A stretch of DNA of 45,390 nucleotides from Niastella sp. Its GTDB lineage: Bacteria > Bacteroidota > Bacteroidia > Chitinophagales > Chitinophagaceae. The notes beneath the pieces are model-generated. The model was not told the DNA's origin, did no database searches, and saw nothing but the letters and a program-made list of their open reading frames with translations. Within the stretch, counting starts at the first letter, position 1; every line of letters begins with the position of its first letter. Below are positions 34,078 through 42,553 of this stretch, piece by piece. The stretch spans positions 1-45,390 of the forward strand of contig JAGIBF010000063.1 in NCBI GenBank assembly GCA_017744515.1, read 5' to 3'. The position numbers and the translations under genes are program-made.

Positions 34078-34148
34078 CAAAGTTGACGCTGAAAGCACCA
34101 TATCCGCCAGATGGCCTATATTCGTGCCGTGGCCAACCATAAATACCT

Positions 34149-35420
34149 ATGTCGAAACGCTTTACACCAGTAGCCTGGAGCAGTGATACCAATATATATG
34201 AAGTCAATCTCCGACAATATACACCCGAAGGAACATTTGCAGCCTTTGCCAACCACCTCCCCAGGCTGGCGGCCATGGGCGTAGAGCTCCTCTGGTTCAT
34301 GCCCATCACACCCATCAGTAAAGCAGGCATGAAAGGTACGCTCGGTAGCTATTATGCCTGTTCGAGCTACACAACCACCAATCCTGAATTTGGGACGGTA
34401 GCCGATTTCAAAAAACTGGTGCAGCAAGCCCATGAAGCAGGCATGAAAGTCATCATCGATTGGGTTGCCAACCATACCGGCCTTGATCATGAGTGGACCA
34501 CCAGCAACCCTGAGTTTTATAAAAAGGACATCAACGGAAAATTCTACGATACCAACGGTTGGGATGATGTGATAGACCTCAACTACTATGACCAGTCTAT
34601 GCGCCGCACCTTGATAGCAGCCATGGAGTTTTGGATCAAAGAATGTAACATCGACGGGTTCCGTTGCGATATGGCGCACCTTGTGCCCCTCGACTTTTGG
34701 CGGCAGGCCCGTACAGCCCTCGATCCTATAAAACCATTATTCTGGTTGGGCGAAACAGAAGACATACCCTACCTCGATGTATTCGACACCTGCTACGCCT
34801 GGCGTTGGATGCACCAGACGGAAAAATTCTATAAAAAAGAGCTCAACCTCACAACACTGCTGGCATTGCTGGATACCTACCAGCAGGAGTATCCCGCCGG
34901 AGCCTGTCCACTATTCTTTACCGCCAACCATGATGAGAACAGTTGGAACGGGACCGAATACGAAAAATACAACGGCGCAGCTACAGCCCTTGCTGCATTC
35001 AACGCTACCTGGAAAGGCATACCATTGATCTATAGCGGACAGGAACTGCCCAACCTGAAAAGGCTGAAATTCTTCGACAAAGACCCAATACAATGGAGTG
35101 GCAACAACCAGTTGCATGACTTCTATAGAGTGCTGAACCAATTACGCAAACAACACCCTGCATTGGACAATGCGCATGGAACACAGCCGGAACGGGTAAA
35201 GACTACGCAGGATACGCAGGTATTTGCCTATGTACGCCGGCAGGAAAACAGACAGGTGCTGGTGGTGCTCAACCTGTCCGATCAGCCGGTATCCGTACAA
35301 TTGACCGATCGCCAGGTACAGGGAACCTTCACCAATATCTTCGACAGCAAGACCTTCGACATCACCCCCCAGCTGATCATCGGCTGCAAACCCTGGGATT
35401 ACCTGGTACTTACCAACTAA
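34149..35420 (+). CDS. GH13 alpha-amylase family enzyme
   Basis: 423 residues, without a signal peptide, so probably cytoplasmic. The (beta/alpha)8 motifs are present: DWVANHTG (region I), GFRCDMAH with the nucleophile Asp174 (region II), the acid Glu202 in WLGETED (region III) and TANHDENSW with Asp262 (region IV), followed by a short C-terminal beta domain. It likely acts on alpha-1,4-glucans or short maltooligosaccharides from glycogen or starch. Exact specificity is not readable. It has no sugar-utilisation neighbours. Confidence 0.93.
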   Translation: MSKRFTPVAWSSDTNIYEVNLRQYTPEGTFAAFANHLPRLAAMGVELLWFMPITPISKAGMKGTLGSYYACSSYTTTNPEFGTVADFKKLVQQAHEAGMKVIIDWVANHTGLDHEWTTSNPEFYKKDINGKFYDTNGWDDVIDLNYYDQSMRRTLIAAMEFWIKECNIDGFRCDMAHLVPLDFWRQARTALDPIKPLFWLGETEDIPYLDVFDTCYAWRWMHQTEKFYKKELNLTTLLALLDTYQQEYPAGACPLFFTANHDENSWNGTEYEKYNGAATALAAFNATWKGIPLIYSGQELPNLKRLKFFDKDPIQWSGNNQLHDFYRVLNQLRKQHPALDNAHGTQPERVKTTQDTQVFAYVRRQENRQVLVVLNLSDQPVSVQLTDRQVQGTFTNIFDSKTFDITPQLIIGCKPWDYLVLTN

Positions 35421-35434
35421 AAATTGAATTGAGC

Positions 35435-35461
35435 TGCCACCCTGAGCTTGTCGAAGGGTTG
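35435..35461. repeat. CCTGAGCTTGTCGAAGG-family repeat
   Basis: Single copy between the GH13 stop codon and the terminator; same core as the tandem copies at 19446-19530. Confidence 0.8.
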
Positions 35462-35470
35462 TAAATAAAA

Positions 35471-35496
35471 ACGGGGCTCTCTTTCGAAAGCCCCGT
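35471..35496. terminator. Bidirectional terminator between GH13 and degP-like genes
   Basis: ACGGGG (35471-35476) pairs with CCCCGT (35491-35496) and CTTT-CG-AAAG closes the tip. Flanking A and T runs fit use in both directions between two convergent genes. Confidence 0.75.
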
Positions 35497-35519
35497 GCAC
35501 CATTTAATATGATTAAAGC

Positions 35520-37022
35520 TTAGTTAGCGTTACTGAGATTGATCACAATTGGATAGATCCCTTCATAGCCAGGATACATACCTTCAATCTTAACACTGCC
35601 GCTGGCACTCTCCAGTATCTTACGGAAGTCTTCAACAGTCTTTACTTCTTTACCGTCGGCCTTCACGATCACATAACCCTCCTGAACACGTACGCGGCTC
35701 AGGGCGCCCTTGCCAGCAATGGATTTGATCACCACGCCACCGTTTACACCCAGTTCCTTCGCGTCCTCTTTGCTCAGCGTTTGCAGCTCGGCACCCAGTT
35801 TGTCCAGTACAGAAGTACGAACAATATCAGTAGAGCCGGATTCATTGCGCAAAGTCACAGCAACGGTGCTTTCCTTACCATCACGTCTGTAAGTAATATT
35901 GATCTTATCGCCAGGACGGAAAGTGGCGATCTGGCCAACCATATCAGCAGCATTCACTACAGGAACACCATTCACTTTAGTGATGATATCACCCTTCTTG
36001 ATGCCGGCAGCGGCGGCGGCGCCTTCAGTACGGGCATTCAGTACAAATACACCTTCACCCTCTTTAATACCATTTTGCTCTTTCACTTCGTCGCTCAGGT
36101 TCTCACGCGGATATTCAATACCCAGGTAAGCCCTTTGAACAGTACCATGCTTCATCAGGTCGGCTACGATCTTCTTCACGATATTAACCGGAATGGTGAA
36201 AGAGTAACCCGCATAAGCGCCGGTAGGAGAAGCGATCGCAGAGTTGATACCGATCAGTTTACCGTCAGTATTGATCAGCGGACCACCACTGTTACCGGGG
36301 TTCACCGCAGCATCAGTTTGAATGAAAGACTCTACAGGCGTACGACTTTGACGGCTGTTGATGTCCAGCGTTCTGCCCTTGGCACTCACGATACCGGCAG
36401 TAACAGTAGTTTCAAGCGTAAGCGGATAACCTACGGCCAGCACCCATTGACCAACCTTTACGTCGTCAGAGTTGCCATAGATCAGGAAAGGAAGACCCTT
36501 CGCTTCGATCTTGATCACAGCCAGGTCACTGCTGGGGTCAGCGGCAATCAGTTTAGCCTTGAAAGACTTCTTATTATTCAAAGTAACGTTGATTTCGTCG
36601 GCCCCTTCCACTACGTGATTATTGGTAACGATGTACCCATCTTCACTGATGATGGCGCCGGAACCGGAAGCCATTTGCGGAACAGACCGCATGCGGTCAC
36701 CAAAAAAGTCATCGAGGTCCATGTCGAACAAGTCGCCAAAAGGGCTCCTGCGTGGAAGATTGTTGCTGGCAGTACGCGTAGCCTTCGTCTTGATGTGTAC
36801 AGTAGCGGGGATGGCAGCATTGGCGGCTGGAACAAAGTCAGCCGTCGGAGCATTCGTCAGCCCTTTAAAATCCGCGTAGTTGGCGGGAATCTTACCACTG
36901 TCATTATTATCATTCTGGTAAACGTAAGTGTCTTGCTTTGCAAACCGTTGGTAGCCCCACATCGTAGCAAATGTTGTGGTAGCACTCAGCAACACAATCG
37001 CTGCTATCTGTTTAAACTTCAT
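35520..37022 (-). CDS. degP: Do/DegP-type periplasmic serine protease
   Basis: 500 residues. An N-terminal hydrophobic segment (about 5-22) exports or anchors it. The trypsin-like domain has His136 (TNNHVV), Asp166 (SSDLAVI) and Ser245 (GNSGGPL). Two PDZ domains follow (about 310-395 and 410-490, with RAYLGIEYP and GVVIKSIAGKGALSRV). It degrades or refolds damaged envelope proteins. The second PDZ domain is shorter than in E. coli. Whether DegP, DegQ or DegS is the best name cannot be settled from sequence alone. Confidence 0.93.
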   Translation of the reverse strand: MKFKQIAAIVLLSATTTFATMWGYQRFAKQDTYVYQNDNNDSGKIPANYADFKGLTNAPTADFVPAANAAIPATVHIKTKATRTASNNLPRRSPFGDLFDMDLDDFFGDRMRSVPQMASGSGAIISEDGYIVTNNHVVEGADEINVTLNNKKSFKAKLIAADPSSDLAVIKIEAKGLPFLIYGNSDDVKVGQWVLAVGYPLTLETTVTAGIVSAKGRTLDINSRQSRTPVESFIQTDAAVNPGNSGGPLINTDGKLIGINSAIASPTGAYAGYSFTIPVNIVKKIVADLMKHGTVQRAYLGIEYPRENLSDEVKEQNGIKEGEGVFVLNARTEGAAAAAGIKKGDIITKVNGVPVVNAADMVGQIATFRPGDKINITYRRDGKESTVAVTLRNESGSTDIVRTSVLDKLGAELQTLSKEDAKELGVNGGVVIKSIAGKGALSRVRVQEGYVIVKADGKEVKTVEDFRKILESASGSVKIEGMYPGYEGIYPIVINLSNAN

Positions 37023-37417
37023 ATGCTGTGTAATTTTTAATTTTTATTCTGATGGAAATATACAAATTCAAATTATATGCCCGGTCACAACAAATTAACA
37101 CCACAAAACCAATAAGGGTCACACCAACCTTCCGGTTTAACAATTAATTTACTAAAGTCTTCGTACTTCGTGATACAAATTTAAAAAATAAACCCGGAAA
37201 ATCAGCGAGTTATAATACTGCAAACTGCCTGATAATCTTTATTATTACAAAGTTTTTGACGTCACTAAAGACATACTGCCTGCGGCACCCGGCGTATCGC
37301 CCGAAGCCCGTGGCTGTTCCTCCCGCAATTTTGTCTTCACTTCCCGACTTCCTGTCCTTAAGTGCCGCCTTTTTGTCTTTAATCTTTCGGACTTTCCGAC
37401 TTCCGGACCTTCGGTCT
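37023..37417. other. Gene-free gap upstream of degP, with repeat remnants
   Basis: 395 bases between the degP start and the end of the acyl-CoA reductase gene. The part near degP (37025-37080) is very AT-rich and should hold its promoter; minus-strand TATATTTC there matches seven of eight -7 bases. 37336-37417 contains CTTCCCGACTTCC, CTTTCGGACTTTCCGACTTCCGG and CTTCGGTCTTT words of the TCCGGACTTTCGG repeat family, without strong pairing. Frames in this part are repeat-derived, not genes. Confidence 0.6.
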
Positions 37418-38416
37418 TTACAGACCCAGTAAAAACTGCAGCGTATCGATCCCGTCAGCATAGTCCGTTAACCCCGGTTGCTGCGACTGCCCGAAGGGAA
37501 GCCACTTTTTGCCAACCACACATTGAATATCGGCATTGTTCAATAAGGAAGAAGCCACAGCCTGTTCGTCCTTGTAAAAAGAGTAATGCAACTGGCTGAT
37601 GGGGGAGAAGGGAGAAGCATTTTCATGAAGGATGATACTGCCATTGGTCATGTAGTACGACTTATTCAGGATCAGCAAAGCCAGTTGATAATCGTAATTA
37701 TTCTTGTACTTATTATGGTCACCCAGCTCGTTGTATTTCTTGAAAGTTTCCAGCAGCGGCACAAAGTCATACCCCTCCGGTACATACAGCTGCGTCACAT
37801 TCCGGCAGCCCAGACCAAAATACAGGTAAACATCATCGGCCAGCAGTCCCAGTTCCTCTACCGTTTCATTGCCATCCAAAATAGCCACTGAAGTACGGTT
37901 TCGACGGATAATATGCGGATACCTGGCAAAATAATAATCAAAATACCGGGCAGAGTTATTACTGCCGGTAGCAATATAGGCATCACAGCCCTTCAGCATT
38001 GGTTGTATACCAATAAGCGACTCCGTGGCAGGCTCCCAGGCATGCAGTTGAGCTACCAGGTGCCGCATCAGTACCTCGTCTTTGGAAGACAGCTTGATCG
38101 TTTGCCGGTGGCCACTTATAAACACACACAGCAGATCATGAAACCCTACTAAGGGGATATTCCCGGCCATCACGATACCTACATTTTTGATGGAGGATTG
38201 CGTTTCCGGGATACCATATTGAGAAGCCCAGGCCGACAAAGCAGCCGGGTCTAAAAAGATGCGGGCAATGTTTTGAACACTCAGATCAATGAATTCGGGA
38301 GTAAACCAGCCATTCTCACGGGAAGCCCTTTCTTTAACTGCGGTCCATTGATTATCAGTCGATAAAATATATTCGCCCAGGCCCTTCAGTAAATCTATCC
38401 GTTGTTGTAAATTCAT
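37418..38416 (-). CDS. Acyl-CoA reductase (LuxC-like)
   Basis: 332 residues. It belongs to the aldehyde-dehydrogenase-like LuxC/acyl-CoA reductase family, which reduces acyl-CoA to aldehyde with NAD(P)H. The active-site Cys204 is in FGLGCRNVT. GIVMAGNIPLVGFHDLL and TIKLSSKD are conserved nucleotide-side segments. It is shorter than LuxC of luminous bacteria (about 480 residues) but of the length common in Bacteroidota. It is divergent from a 2[4Fe-4S] ferredoxin gene, which may supply or share electrons; that link is inference. Substrate chain length unknown. Confidence 0.88.
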   Translation of the reverse strand: MNLQQRIDLLKGLGEYILSTDNQWTAVKERASRENGWFTPEFIDLSVQNIARIFLDPAALSAWASQYGIPETQSSIKNVGIVMAGNIPLVGFHDLLCVFISGHRQTIKLSSKDEVLMRHLVAQLHAWEPATESLIGIQPMLKGCDAYIATGSNNSARYFDYYFARYPHIIRRNRTSVAILDGNETVEELGLLADDVYLYFGLGCRNVTQLYVPEGYDFVPLLETFKKYNELGDHNKYKNNYDYQLALLILNKSYYMTNGSIILHENASPFSPISQLHYSFYKDEQAVASSLLNNADIQCVVGKKWLPFGQSQQPGLTDYADGIDTLQFLLGL

Positions 38417-38431
38417 TACAGCGTATATTTG
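38402..38431 (+). promoter_or_regulatory. Candidate ferredoxin promoter
   Basis: TTG (38402-38404), 19 bases, then TATATTTG (38424-38431): both elements of the Bacteroidota sigma-A consensus with ideal spacing, 45 bases before the ferredoxin ATG. It overlaps the first codons of the divergent acyl-CoA reductase gene. Confidence 0.6.
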
Positions 38432-38476
38432 TCGTGCAAAATAACTGTATTCGATCCATTAAAATTCAAGCAAAAT

Positions 38477-38824
38477 ATGGCTATCAAAATAACGGAAGAA
38501 TGTATCAACTGCGGAGCTTGTGAACCGGAATGCCCCAACAATGCCATCTATGAAGGCGGTGTAGAGTGGGCCATCACAGATGGGACCAACGTAAAAGGTC
38601 CTTTTACCCTCATGGACGGAACAGTGGTGAATGCCGAAGAGCGTTTTGCGCCCGTTAGCGTTGATACATACTACATTACACCCAATAAATGCACAGAGTG
38701 CCAGGGCTTTCATGAAGAGCCCCAATGTGCTGCTGTTTGCCCGGTAGATTGCTGCGTACCCGACGAAATGTACCAGGAAACAGTAGAAGAGCTCATGGCG
38801 AAAAAGGAAAAAATGCACCTTTAA
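38477..38824 (+). CDS. 2[4Fe-4S] ferredoxin
   Basis: 115 residues from the ATG at 38477 (MAIKITEEC); upstream codons belong to the promoter. The first cluster motif is CINCGACEPECP. The second is CTECQGFHEEPQCAAVCPVDCC, with the longer Cys spacing seen in YfhL/Alvin-type ferredoxins. A 35-residue acidic insert separates the motifs. It acts as a soluble low-potential electron carrier. The divergent acyl-CoA reductase is a possible but unproven partner. Confidence 0.94.
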   Translation: MAIKITEECINCGACEPECPNNAIYEGGVEWAITDGTNVKGPFTLMDGTVVNAEERFAPVSVDTYYITPNKCTECQGFHEEPQCAAVCPVDCCVPDEMYQETVEELMAKKEKMHL

Positions 38825-39144
38825 CAAAAGTGTGCATAAGTAACCCGCCCTTTATTTGGAACAGGGTATCCTAAAATCGTAACTTAACAGTATTCAAATA
38901 GTGAATGTAGTCTTAGTACTACTTATAGCAGGCGGGTGATATTTCCCGTTGTAGAAAGGTGAAGCGGCAAACGTCCTTCACCTTTCCGATTTTAGGCCCG
39001 CTTCCTGCACACTTTTCACCCAAAACTGCACACTTATCTTCCAAAACTGCACACTTATTGGTTTGTCCTTTGCCGATTGAAAATTTAGACCTTACTTCAC
39101 AATCAGGAGCAGCAACTACCATTAACGCCCAAACCAAACCATCT
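38825..39144. other. Gene-free gap with short direct repeats
   Basis: 320 bases. 39020-39037 and 39041-39058 are exact 18-base copies (CCAAAACTGCACACTTAT, 21-base period), and a partial third copy (TGCACACTT) starts at 39006. The frame of the next gene is open through this region, but it gives no signal peptide or family-like sequence. A promoter is likely; the best weak candidate is TTTG at about 38857 with TAACTTAA 21 bases later. Confidence 0.5.
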
Positions 39145-40611
39145 ATGAGAATTCCAGGTTTACTTATCCTGTTCATTGCCCTGGCCTGCGTGCATATAGC
39201 CGTAGCCCAGGATAATCCATCTTTCGCGGATAAGCTCATTAACCTGCCAGCTCGCTTCAATGAGCGCATACAGAAAAAAACAGAAAAGCTCGAAGAACAA
39301 CTCACCCGGCAAACCGAAAAATACCTTCAGCGACTCGCCCGCAAAGAAGAAAAGCTCCGGAAGAAATTAATGAAGACCGATTCCACGGCCGCCAAACAAC
39401 TCTTCGACGGATCAGCCGAACAATATGCCAAACTGAGCGAACAACTCAAAAACCCTACAGCCATTGCCGGACGGGCAGGCGGCGCCTACATGCCATATGT
39501 CGATTCGTTGAAAACCTCACTCTCATTTCTGCAGAACAATAGCAACCTCCTTAATTCCGACGAAGCCAAAAAGATTACCGGTTCCCTGCAGCAGGTGCAA
39601 CAGTTGCAAGGCAAACTGCAGCAATCCGAACAGGTTAAAGCATTCATTCGTCAACGCAAAGAACAGATCAAAGCCACCCTTAGCAAGTATACCAGCTTGC
39701 CCAAAGGGCTTACCAAAGGCTACCAGGATTTCAACAAAGAACTATATTACTATTCCCAACAAGTACAGGAATACCGGGATATGCTGAATGATCCCGATAA
39801 GTTATTGACCAAAGCATTGTCACTCCTCAATAAACTGCCCGCCTTCCAAAGCTTCATGCAACAGCATTCCGAATTGGCAGGGCTATTCTCTGTACCCGCA
39901 GGCTACGGCTCCAATGCGAGCCTCGCCGGATTACAAACCCGCAGCCAGGTACAACAACTGATGCAAACACAGCTGGCATCGGCTGGCCCCAATGCACAAC
40001 AAATGCTGCAGCAAAACCTGCAGGCGGCACAGGCACAGCTAAACCAGTTGAAAGACAAGATCAACAAACTGGGTGCCGGTGGGGCCGACATGGATATGCC
40101 CGACTTTAAACCCAACAACCAAAAAACAAAATCCTTCTGGAAACGACTGGAATACGGTACTAACCTGCAGACACAAAAGTCCAATAATTTCTTTCCCACT
40201 ACATCCGACATTGGACTATCGGTAGGGTATAAACTCAGCGACAAAAGCATCGTCGGTATCGGAGGCAGCTACAAAGTAGGATGGGGAAAAGATATACGCA
40301 ACATAGCCATTACCAGTCAGGGCGCAGGCTTGCGATCCTTCCTCGATGTAAAGATGAAAGGCAGTTTCTTTGCTTCCGGAGGCTTTGAATACAACTACCA
40401 GCCATTGACAGTTAGTGGAACAATTACACCCGATATAGCTGCGCAGGGCGACAAATGGCAGCAGAGTGGCCTGGTAGGCATCAGCAAAATCATTTCCCTC
40501 AAGAGCAAAACCTTCAAAAAAACAAAAGCACAATTGCTGTGGGATTTCCTCAGCTACCAGCAGCAGCCCCGGACGCAGGCCATCAAGTTCAGGGTCGGCT
40601 ATAATTTTTAG
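39145..40611 (+). CDS. Exported coiled-coil protein with C-terminal beta-rich domain
   Basis: 488 residues from the ATG at 39145, chosen because a clean signal peptide follows (ending near AVAQD). Residues about 30-90 are highly charged Lys/Glu/Gln coiled coil. A further long helical, Gln-rich region (about 150-320) follows. The last 160 residues alternate hydrophobic strands (IGLSVGYKLSDKSIVGIGGSY, ending KFRVGYNF), like an outer-membrane barrel or beta-sandwich. Family not recognised. It heads the surface locus with the tail-fibre-like and Rhs-like genes 43 bases downstream, so it may help export or display them; that is inference. Confidence 0.75.
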   Translation: MRIPGLLILFIALACVHIAVAQDNPSFADKLINLPARFNERIQKKTEKLEEQLTRQTEKYLQRLARKEEKLRKKLMKTDSTAAKQLFDGSAEQYAKLSEQLKNPTAIAGRAGGAYMPYVDSLKTSLSFLQNNSNLLNSDEAKKITGSLQQVQQLQGKLQQSEQVKAFIRQRKEQIKATLSKYTSLPKGLTKGYQDFNKELYYYSQQVQEYRDMLNDPDKLLTKALSLLNKLPAFQSFMQQHSELAGLFSVPAGYGSNASLAGLQTRSQVQQLMQTQLASAGPNAQQMLQQNLQAAQAQLNQLKDKINKLGAGGADMDMPDFKPNNQKTKSFWKRLEYGTNLQTQKSNNFFPTTSDIGLSVGYKLSDKSIVGIGGSYKVGWGKDIRNIAITSQGAGLRSFLDVKMKGSFFASGGFEYNYQPLTVSGTITPDIAAQGDKWQQSGLVGISKIISLKSKTFKKTKAQLLWDFLSYQQQPRTQAIKFRVGYNF

Positions 40612-40654
40612 AATTACACGCACTACATATTACGTCTACCATTAAACAAAAATC

Positions 40655-41500
40655 ATGAAACGGATTCTTGCAGGATGCCTTATCCTAACCTCATTCCATG
40701 TACACGCCCAAACCTGGTCTACAACTGGTAACGCCGGCACTACAGCCGGGCCCAACTTCGTTGGAACAACAGATCTGCAATCACTCATGTTAAAAACCAA
40801 TGGTATCCAGCGATTGTTGATCGATCCGCAAGGAGTATTTTTATTTAACTCCGATTACCTGAAAATACAGAGCAGGCTTTTCTTACAGGATGCTTCTTCT
40901 TCGTCGCTTAACAATTACACACGAGGATCAATCGGTAACAATATTAGATGGAACGGCAGCACATCTATGTGGAAAGTAGAGAGTGGACCTTATGATGATT
41001 TTGCCATGATACGCTTTGATAACAATGGCCACATGGGCTTTTATACCCGTGCCATGACAGGATCGTCCTATGAAATAAGCCATGGGTCATTGTTTGATTA
41101 CCAACGCATGTTTATCGATAATGCAGGCAATGTTGGCATTGCTACCAATGATACCAAGGGATACAAATTGGCGGTTGGCGGTAGCGCCATCTTCACCAGC
41201 GCCAAAGTAAAGCTGCAGCAAAACTGGCCAGACTATGTGTTTAAAAAAGATTACCGGCTGCTATCACTTGCAGACCTGGAAAAATTCATTCAACAAAACA
41301 ATCACCTGCCCGAAATACCCTCTGCCGAAGAAGTAGCAAAAGATGGTCTTGACCTCGGTAGCAATCAGGCCGCCTTGTTGAAAAAGATTGAAGAGCTGAC
41401 ACTATATATCATCGAGCAGAACAAGGAAATGCAGCAAATGAAAACGCAGATAAAAGAGCTGGAAAATAAAGTGAATGACAACAGCACCACAAAGCAATAG
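40655..41500 (+). CDS. Exported tail-fibre-like protein (paralogue 1)
   Basis: 281 residues with a signal peptide ending near VHAQT. The N-terminal 160 residues are beta-rich with repeats such as LLIDPQGVFLF and MFIDNAGNVGIATND, typical of trimeric fibres. The C-terminal 110 residues (KLAVGGSAIFTSAKVKLQQ, WPDYVFKKDYRLLSL, then a heptad-patterned helix LLKKIEELTLYIIEQNKEM) form a module common in Bacteroidota surface proteins and resembling endosialidase-chaperone tails. It is 84 % or more identical by eye in that part to the next gene, and diverges upstream. Confidence 0.8.
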   Translation: MKRILAGCLILTSFHVHAQTWSTTGNAGTTAGPNFVGTTDLQSLMLKTNGIQRLLIDPQGVFLFNSDYLKIQSRLFLQDASSSSLNNYTRGSIGNNIRWNGSTSMWKVESGPYDDFAMIRFDNNGHMGFYTRAMTGSSYEISHGSLFDYQRMFIDNAGNVGIATNDTKGYKLAVGGSAIFTSAKVKLQQNWPDYVFKKDYRLLSLADLEKFIQQNNHLPEIPSAEEVAKDGLDLGSNQAALLKKIEELTLYIIEQNKEMQQMKTQIKELENKVNDNSTTKQ

Positions 41501-41529
41501 ATATAACCCAAACCTTAATCATCCTCATT

Positions 41530-42519
41530 ATGAAAAAGCAATTATCCCTTGTAGCCATCATGGGCATTTCAATTCTTCATGCTATTGGTCAAAATACCAA
41601 CCCGTGGCCATCTTCAGGACCAGTAGGAATTGGCACTACTTCACCAAGAAGCAACCTCGAAATATTGAACAGTGTCAGGGTCTCAGCATCAGCAACTGGT
41701 TCCTCATTCATCTTTGATGGTACAGGAATGAGAACAGATAATAATTATTCGCACGTGAGATTGACAGCCTGGAATGTAGATGGCGGGGGATACCTGCAAA
41801 GCAAATTCGATAACTACGGCGGAGTCTTTAGCTGGGCACGTGGATCAGCATCCGGCGATGTGGAAATAATGCGTATCAATACAACAACCGGGAATGTGGG
41901 CATTGGTACAACAAATCCCGGTCAAAAGTTGCACATAAGCGCCGGCAACCTGCAAATGGACAGCGGACATGAAATATACTTTGGTGATAATGGCCAGATC
42001 AGGAGCATGGACGACAATCACCGGATTCTGTTTAGACGTTCCGACAACAAGATGGAGTTGCGCGAGTTTGGAAACATAGTGTTCTCCCCAGGTGCAACTA
42101 CTGGTGTAGAGACTGCCCGTGTGATCATGTTCAACAGTGGAGACGTAGGAATAGGTACAAACGATACCAAAGGACATAAATTGGCAGTTGGCGGCAGCGC
42201 CATCTTCACCAGCGCCAAAGTAAAATTAGAACAGAACTGGCCCGACTATGTGTTTAAAAAAGACTACCGGTTGCTGTCACTTGCAGAATTGGAAAAATTC
42301 ATTCAACAAAATAATCACCTGCCAGATGTTCCCTCCGCCGCGGAGGTAGCAAAAGAAGGCCTTGATCTCGGCAGCAACCAGGCCGCCCTGCTGAAAAAGA
42401 TTGAAGAACTCACCTTGTATATCATTGAGCAGAATAAAACAATCGCACTACAACAGAAAGAAATACAAGAAATGAAAACCAGGATTGAAGCGGTGGAAAA
42501 TAAAGTAAACAAAAACTAA
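41530..42519 (+). CDS. Exported tail-fibre-like protein (paralogue 2)
   Basis: 329 residues with a signal peptide ending near HAIGQN. The fibre part carries the repeat SSGPVGIGTTSPRSNLEI and again TGNVGIGTTNPGQKLHI, a phage-tail-fibre signature. The C-terminal module is nearly the same as in the preceding gene, including WPDYVFKKDYRLLSLAELEKF and the terminal coiled coil. It lies 29 bases after paralogue 1 and 34 bases before the giant gene. Partner or coat for the Rhs-like protein is inference. Confidence 0.82.
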   Translation: MKKQLSLVAIMGISILHAIGQNTNPWPSSGPVGIGTTSPRSNLEILNSVRVSASATGSSFIFDGTGMRTDNNYSHVRLTAWNVDGGGYLQSKFDNYGGVFSWARGSASGDVEIMRINTTTGNVGIGTTNPGQKLHISAGNLQMDSGHEIYFGDNGQIRSMDDNHRILFRRSDNKMELREFGNIVFSPGATTGVETARVIMFNSGDVGIGTNDTKGHKLAVGGSAIFTSAKVKLEQNWPDYVFKKDYRLLSLAELEKFIQQNNHLPDVPSAAEVAKEGLDLGSNQAALLKKIEELTLYIIEQNKTIALQQKEIQEMKTRIEAVENKVNKN

Positions 42520-42553
42520 TAATAGAGAAACTTCATTAGAAAAGAAATAGAAT

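Noticed and set aside
35781..37040. 419-codon open frame on the + strand opposite degP
   Set aside because: Shadow of the degP coding strand: it mirrors the gene's length and composition, while the degP frame has all catalytic motifs.
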